Positions 57,003 to 64,000 of a stretch of DNA of 64,000 nucleotides are shown piece after piece (within the stretch, counting starts at the first letter, position 1; each line of letters opens with the position of its first letter). The DNA comes from Chlorokybus atmophyticus. Its lineage: Eukaryota > Streptophyta > Chlorokybophyceae > Chlorokybales > Chlorokybaceae. The stretch covers positions 454,099 through 518,098 of the forward strand of contig RHPI01001715.1 in NCBI GenBank assembly GCA_009103225.1, read 5' to 3'. A model generated the notes under the pieces. That model saw nothing but the letters and a program-made list of their open reading frames with translations, searched no databases and was not told the origin of the DNA. The position numbers and the translations under genes are program-made.

Positions 57003-60000
57003 TCAATTCAACCAATCTGGCAGGCTGCATCCGACTGCCAAAGACTGAATGCGTTGCTGCGCGGTGTCGGCGATATACAGCGCTGAATCGTCTGGTGACA
57101 AGGCAATGGCCGACACTTGACGAAAAGATGTTGTGTCGCCCTTGGCACAACCGTAGAACTGCTGGGTGCTTACAACATCTGCAGAGACAGCAACAAGTTG
57201 GCATCTCTGTCCTTTTAACTTTGCATTTGCCTCCAGTCCCATGTGTGCGTGGATGTGGGCATGCGTGCGTGTTTGTGTGTATACCTGTGCACGTGGGTGC
57301 GAGCGCACGTGCATGCAACTGAGCAACAGCAACTGCAACTTGATAGTCCACACCCACCTCCAATGCTGACAGTCTTGATGCAGTCATAACCACGCACAGA
57401 CACGAAGAGGGTCTTTGCATCCGTTGAAAGCGCCAATCCAACGGGGAACTTGTTGCCCTGGAACTTCTGCAGGGTGGTCACTTTGCCTGGCAACAACAAC
57501 AACAGGCCAGTTTAATGCCAAGTCCAGCACAATGAGACAATGACACAAGAATGCCCACGACAGAAAGCCTCAAACACACAATATGTACCTGACCACAACT
57601 CCACTTGGCGGACCTTCTTGTTGCCATAATCAGCCACATACAACACGTTCTTGGCGTTGTCCAACACTAAGCCACGCGGGTCACTGAACCGCGCAGCCAC
57701 GCCGTAGTTGTCGTTGTGTCCCGGCTTGGACGACCCCGCAAGCGTGCGCACAACACCTAGCCAAGTACACATGCACTGTGAGACAACAATGCTTGACGTT
57801 GTGTATCTGTCCACAACCAACAGCGTGTCCACGTACCTGATGACAACGAGACTTGCCGGATGCTGTGGGCCTGAGACACGTACAAGTACTTCCCGCGCGC
57901 ATCGACAGCGAGGGCACGCGGGTTCTGGAAGCGCGCTGTTGTGAGGGCATCGCCATCAACACTGCCAGGTTGTTTGGCAACACCAGCCACCGTCGATACC
58001 ATCCCTGCACGTAAGGGTTGTTGTTGTTGTTGTTGTGGTGGTGGTGGTGGTGTGCGTGTGCGTGTGTGTGTGCGTGCATTGTGTGTTCCACACACACCTG
58101 TTCGTGTGGACACGACGCGTATGACGTGGTTGAGCGAGTCTGCCACGTACAGCATCGTCTCCTGCGGCGACAGCGCGAGGCCGAGCGGGAGATAGAAGCG
58201 AGCCTGGCTCGACACGGCGTCCACGTACCCGGACTTGCTGCTGCCAGCAATGGTCACCGTAATGCCTGAGAGGAACACAATAGATGTCATGTCATGTTGA
58301 GTGGGAACTCCAACATGTGTGGGTGTGTGTGGGTCTGTGTTAGCTGCACCTGTGCGCAAGTCCACTCTACGAATCCTGTTGGAGTCTGTCAGAAACATTA
58401 GCTTGCGCTGCTTTGCCACAACAAGCCCCGACGGGTTGTTCAGCAGCGTTCGTGTGGGGCTGCCATTGGCACCTCCAACTTGTCCAAGCACACCTAAGCA
58501 ACGTATATACATGAGTGTGTTGTGTGCTTGTTCCCTCCAGCAGCAGCAGCAGATTGTTGTGGGCACGCTGTCGCACCTGTCAAGGTGGTGGCGGCGCCGG
58601 GCGCGTAGGTGCAGAGCTGAGTTATGGCCGAGCAGGTTGTTGGCGTGGCGTGTGACGGGTCCACGCAGCAGGTAAAGCCGAGGCAACCCGCCTCGCCACA
58701 CGTGTGTTCCGCGGTTGACATGCACGAAGCCTGCAAAAAATGACATACTTGAAATGGTGAGCAACACGTCAGACGTGCACACACAACAAGGCTAAAGCAC
58801 ATGCACACACACGTATGAACGTGGGAGGTGCATTGCCAGGCGCACATGTGTGTGCAGAAACACACACGCACACGCACACGCACACGCACACGCACACCCA
58901 CACGCTCACACACATGCGCGCACACATACACACACACACGCGCGCGCGCGCAAAATATATACATGCAGATACACACGCGCGCACACGCACGCACGTGCGG
59001 ACATGTACCTGGCAACAGTCTCCGTGATCCCAACCGCAGGCTGCAGTGTTATATGGGGCCGGATCGCACGAGCCATCACCAAGCTTGGAGGCATCATCCA
59101 CTTGACAATCTGTTGTTGTGACGTGTGTAATCGGCAGGGTGAGAGTTGGCCAACCGTGTCTGCGCACACACACCAGTCTCAATGAACCCACACGCACCCG
59201 CCATTGCCGACGGGTCCACGCAGCACTGGAAGTTGTCGCATCCCTGATCGTTGGTGCTCCCGCATATGTTGGGATCCATGCAAGTTGTCCTGCAGCAGTC
59301 CCCGCCGTCGTACCCGCACGCCGCTGTGTTGTACGCTAGGTCGCACACGCCGTTGTTGAGGGGTTGATAGCCGGGACCAGTCGGACAAGCAGCTGACGGG
59401 GGAGATGTGAGTGAGACTAACGTAGTGAGGGGATGTGGTGTGATTGTTGGGTTGGGACGCACCTTTGCTCGTGCGGTGTAGTGGGGATGTGGGTGGCGAG
59501 GGAGGCGTGGTGCTGGCGGCGGGATCAAGACACTGCCACACGGTGTAGATCGGGCCCTCGGTTTGTTGAGACCTGGTGTGGTGGCATGTGAGCAAACATC
59601 ACAATTGAAATCTGCACACATGGGCACGTCCACGTGCTCACGCCCGTGCGTTGGTGCACACACACGCTGACAAACACACGCGCACTCATGCCCACACGCG
59701 CGCGCGCACGCACACACATGCAAGTTGTCCAAGCGTTGCCAAAGACACGCTTGAATGCTGGACATGGTTGGGGTGAAGAGTCTCACCTCACGCCGCAGGT
59801 GGATGTGCCCGACACGCACGTGGAGGGGCAGCAGTCTCCTCCGTCCCAGTTGCACGCGGCGGTGTTGTACATGAGCAGGTCCCCGCTGTCGCTCACCGTA
59901 TCAAAGTCGCACCAACCGTCGCCCACCCACTCCGGCTTAGGCACTTTGCACTCTGCACAGGCGTTGAACGGGTTGATGTTTCCGCTCACTTACAGCGTGT

Positions 60001-62451
60001 GAGTGTACACCCAACAACCACAGACACTCGCATATACACGCATGCTTGTGTCTGTGTGTGCGCGTGTGCACTTGAGTGAACAGACCCGCACGCACACGCA
60101 CACGCACAGTCCCTCATCCTCATGGTGCCTCACCTTGTGGACAAGTCGCCCTTGGGTCCATGCAGTTGTATCCCACCACTCCGCAGTTGCCCGTGTCGAT
60201 GTTGCACGTGAAGGGGCAGCAGTCCCCGCCGTCCCACCCGCACGCCTCGCTGTTGTAGTTGTTGCCGCGCGCGTCCAGCGAGTCGCATATGCCGTCGCCA
60301 AGACGGGAAGCATCCGCCACAACACATGCTGTCGTATGCGACAGTAAGCTCTTAATAGCAGCACTTCATACGCAATGTGCGCGTGGGCGTGTGCGCGTAT
60401 GTGCGCGTGTTTGTGTGCATGTGGCTGCATGAGTATGTGTGCATCTGTGCATCTGTGTGCGTGTGCGCGCGCGCGCGTGTGGGCGTATGTGTGTGCGCAT
60501 GCGCGTGTGCACGTGCGTGTGCGTGCTTGCGTGTAACAACTCACCATGTCTGTCGCTTTGGGTCTGGTGGCTCGGGTCTTTGCAGGTGAATCCTGTTGTC
60601 CCGCACTCGAAGGTGCCATTGGTACACGTGTCTCGGCAGCAGTCGCCCCCGTCCCAGTTGCACGCAGCGGTGTTGTACGGCGCCATGCCGTTGCACCAGC
60701 CGTCCCCGAGCCAAGAAGGAGTAGGCACCACGCAACCTACAAATACCAAAGTCACACAGTCAAGGTGGGTATGCGTGCTTGCACGCACATGCGCACGTAC
60801 GTGCACACACGCGCGCGCGCGCACAGAAACACAGAATAGGCGTGCATCCGCTCACCATGCGCACGTGTGCGCAGCAACCGCAGCATCATCAACAACAAAC
60901 CCCCTACCTGCATAGCACAGCTCCCCGACATCGAAGAACCTCTCCCCATCATACGCCACTTCCATCTTGACGCACTCCCCTCCCACCCCCTCCGGCGCCT
61001 CGCACTGTATGGCTTCGGGGTGCTGCCCCTGCGACGGCCACGTCGCCGCCACGGTGAATGGTATCCCGTTGACAGGGGTGAAGCGGCAGGCGGGCTGGGA
61101 GATGCACTTGGAGAAAGAGGGGAGGCGGTCGTCCCAGTAGAAGAGGGTGCCGCCGAGGGAACCGATGGGGTTGGGGGAGATGGCGGAACCGTTGCTCACG
61201 GGGGTGGCTGAGAAGTGGACATGTTGTCAGCAAGAGGAACGTACTAGTCAGTGTGCATGTGCCATGTATACAACACACACAACATGCACATAATGTATAC
61301 ACGCGCGCACGCATGCATGCATGCACGCACACATACATGACGTACCGTAGTGGCGGTACGTGTGTGCGTTTTCATCGCTGAACCTGCGGTGTCAACAACC
61401 CGTAATCAGCACACCCGACACGACACGTACACACGCGTAGTAGCGTGACACGACATCTTTACATACCATATGCAGACATCGCGCATACGACGTGACACAC
61501 ACCTGAGATACGACCCGTCGGCCTGTTGCAGCTGCAAGTTGTATCCCGTCCTCCCGATGGAGTCCGGGTCCGCCGGCACCGTGCACACCACTTGCGTGGG
61601 TGAGCACGACACTGGCGGGGAGAGGAGCACACTACCACCGTCGAGTAACTCACGCCCGTGCTCAGTATACGTCGCATTCATACTGTCTTCCACTTCGTCT
61701 GATTCAGATAATAGGCGTCTGTATCCTGGGTGTCTTCTCGGGTTGCATCTCGCCCCCATGATGGGCCGGCAACCGTACCCGCCCTCGTTGAGGTTGATGC
61801 CCTGCAGACGGCAGAGCAGACCGGAGCAGTCGAAGTGGACGCCCGTGATCGTGACCGTGGCGTCCGACTCGCCCGCGCCGCATTGAGGGGAAGACTCGAG
61901 CATACGAGGGTCTGAGGACACAGACACACGTATGCATGAGAAACGCGCGAAAGCAGGCACATACGCGCACACACGCACACGCACACACACGCACACACGC
62001 ATGCACGCACGCGTGTGCACACATGCACGCACACCCACACATCTCCCATCCTCACCTTCTGTCGCTGTTGGGTCCAGGCACGCGTACCCCTTGACTGCCC
62101 CGCACTGCGTGCTTGCTGTGTCGACGCAGGTGCTTGGGCAGCAGTCGCCGTGGTCCCAGTCGCAGAGGGGGGTGTTGTACTGGTCGGAACACTTGGCGTC
62201 CGAGTAAGGCTGCTGACAAACTGCGAGGAGGATGTCATGTTGGTTCATTCACTCTTTTGCTTAGGTGCGCGTGCGTGTGAAGGTGCGCGTGCGCGTGTGC
62301 ATGTGCGTGTGCGTGAGGGCGCGTGCGCGTGCCTGTTTTTGTATGTGCATGTCTACTATGGCATCATGGTGGCTTTGCAGTGCTTACCTTGCGCATATGT
62401 TGACAGGCCCAGGCACGCGACGATGAGCAGCGGCAGCACGAGGCGAGGCAT
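57003..62451 (-). CDS. Secreted LNR-TIG-NHL repeat protein
   Basis: Eighteen exons join in phase: 62451-62388, 62220-62056, 61911-61503, 61383-61346, 61207-60908, 60736-60545, 60328-60134, 59952-59787, 59572-59463, 59392-59174, 59109-59009, 58730-58577, 58493-58350, 58265-58098, 58004-57837, 57756-57589, 57486-57358, 57178-57003; 3,066 nt, 1,021 aa, stop TGA. Residues 1-21 form a signal peptide (LVLPLLIVACLGL). LNR (Lin12/Notch) repeats, with the pattern WCDxxxYNTAACxWDGGDCC, are in exons 2, 6, 7, 8, 10 and 11. Exon 3 starts with a TIG-like segment (VTITGVHFDCSG). Exon 12 is Cys-rich. Exons 13-18 encode six NHL-type blades (GLALSPQETMLYVADS, VLYVADYGNKKVRQV), enough for one propeller. No transmembrane segment follows, so it is probably secreted or in the cell wall; the ligand is unknown. 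Introns carry CA/CG repeats. Confidence 0.93.
58855..59000. repeat. CA/CG alternating tract in LNR-NHL intron
   Basis: Runs of CACACGCACACG and CGCGCGCGC. Similar tracts lie in other introns of this gene, for example near 59650-59715, 60380-60530, 60790-60825, 61290-61330, 61965-62035 and 62265-62335. Confidence 0.9.
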
Positions 62452-64000
62452 GGCGCCCGACCGGCTTCTCCCCTGGCCCGGTAAAACAATACATCAATAA
62501 CATTGCAGTTGAAACGCGCAAGCGAGATGGAGGCTTAAAATTCAAGCAACGACTCTGAAGAAGAAGTAGTTGAGCTGCTTGCTTAATTGGTTCCAACCCA
62601 ACTGCTTCTTGCACGCTTTGATAGATGTGTGACGGCGTATGGGCTAACTATGGTGATGCCCACATGCGTGTCCTCATTGTCAGATATACGGCACAGCTAC
62701 TCACATCATCAGAAAAACGAACTAGGTTGGCAATGTTCCTTGGTTCAAACCATGTCCACAAAGTTAATTGGTGACACCCAAGTCTGGGATCCATGTTTCA
62801 CTGGTCGCGAGCGTTTTTGTCTATCAGGATGCTCAAATGTATGGTAGTTGAAGTGGTTGTGAGCATAACACAACAAGACTACTGTTTGTTGTTCAACCAC
62901 TCACCCTACACTCTTTCAAGCAGCTGCCGTGGCTTGGCCTGCCTCCGCCTTATCAAGCTGACAAGCTCAGCTCCAGTAGCAAACGTTGTTGTTGTTGTTG
63001 TTGCTGCTGCTGTTGTTCTACACGCTGTGGCCAGCTATGACACCGCTCAGCAGCCTTCCCACAGAAGTGTACAACTATCCACCCCTCCCCAAAAGCAAAC
63101 TATCTGAGTAGTAGGTCAGCCTACTCTACCAGACCGAATGAAGCCACCGACATATATCAACTCTCTCTCTCATACGGTAGCCATACACAAGCTTAGTTTA
63201 GCTTTGCTTAGCACGCTAAATGGTGCGCGCGTGCGTGTGTATTCCTAAGCTTACGCAAAAGCACAACTGCTGAGAGGAAGGACGGAAAAGCAACAACAGA
63301 ATCTCTCCCAAAAATGTCGCAACACCCAGAGAGGAATGATTACCACGCCGAAACCTGTTTATCCCCCAAGATAGTAAGCGGCTTACTATACATGTATACT
63401 AGTGGCAAGTTGTTGACGAGGTGCAAAGGTACTGTAAGTGACTCGGGCGCAAAGCTGTGTATGAGACTCTCTCAGCCTGAGAGAAGCTCTCAACAGCAAC
63501 CCACACTGGCAGCAGTGGCTCACCACTCCACCTCTAATTGATTGCATTGCCAGTTGCAAAAGCGGTAGCGGCAGCGCCTTCAACCGTCGCCGCGCCGACA
63601 GCTCAGTTACGCTCCCGAACGACGCGCATCGGGAATACGGCAGGTGGGCGTAACGTGTCGTCATCGCAGCTACGGTTATGTGCTTGAGTTGAGCCTGGAC
63701 TGCGTAACGCGGTCACGCTCATAGGCCGAGTGTCATCCCAGCCGTCTAACCCTAATCCCCGCAGACGAGGCGACGTATTCCTGAGTAGAACCAAGACCGA
63801 GGAATTGGGTGTGATGTTGGGTTCCAGTCTCGAACTTTTAGAGGGCGGAAATGTAGTCATGTCATGCAACCTCGTACATGTACCATGCCACAATACCGGT
63901 AACTCAGCTGCCCCGTGGCCAGCCAGTGGCTGGCCAAGGAGAAGCTGAATAAGGTACAGGCGTTACAGAAGGTTACACATTGAGGGGCGGTTCCCCACAG
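62452..64000. other. Upstream region of LNR-NHL gene, no further gene seen
   Basis: Holds the presumed promoter and 5' leader of the minus-strand gene, a GTTGTT repeat near 62985-63015 and several AAGCTTA-type elements. No convincing exon. Confidence 0.45.

Overview
This is a eukaryotic nuclear window, most likely from a unicellular green alga. It holds an RWP-RK transcription factor gene whose seven exons join in phase. GT-AG introns are numerous and rich in CA/CG dinucleotide repeats. Short CCCTAA tracts resembling telomere repeats sit at two internal positions. The species cannot be named from the sequence.

Roughly 0.5-47.6 kb is a nest of transposable elements. Two CACTA-type DNA transposons of one family (A, 510-10570; B, 22235-27871) share terminal inverted repeats starting CACAYGGCG and dense CGGCAC subterminal repeats. 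They have lost different internal parts. A keeps the 3' end of a Tnp2-like transposase, a BED-finger/coiled-coil gene and a SAM-domain gene; B keeps the 5' part of the transposase. A third CACTA-like element (C, 11204-16481) has a 3-bp ATG target duplication and lies inside the gag-protease region of a decayed retroelement, whose frame closes again if C is removed. A chromodomain Ty3/gypsy element on the minus strand is present as two complementary parts: 3' part at 19.1-21.85 kb and 5' part at 43.4-47.6 kb.

Between them, after copy B, lies a gene-rich block at 28.1-42.5 kb. It contains a Plavaka-class transposase (29.3-33.9 kb) damaged by a 1,014-bp tandem duplication and a solo LTR, an intact phage-type cytosine-5 DNA methyltransferase (34.06-35.09 kb), a minus-strand multi-exon gene set (36.2-40.2 kb), and two flanking spliced genes. 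An inverted repeat built on TCGTACCAT/ATGGTACGA recurs in front of several of these genes. This block is the best candidate for an undescribed system: a large transposon carrying its own DNA methyltransferase and shared control sites.

47.6-53.3 kb shows no recognisable gene. The right end carries two convergent host genes with complete exon models: the RWP-RK factor (54013-56199, plus, 482 aa) and a secreted 1,021-aa protein with LNR, TIG-like and NHL domains (62451-57003, minus, 18 exons). 62.5-64 kb shows nothing recognisable.
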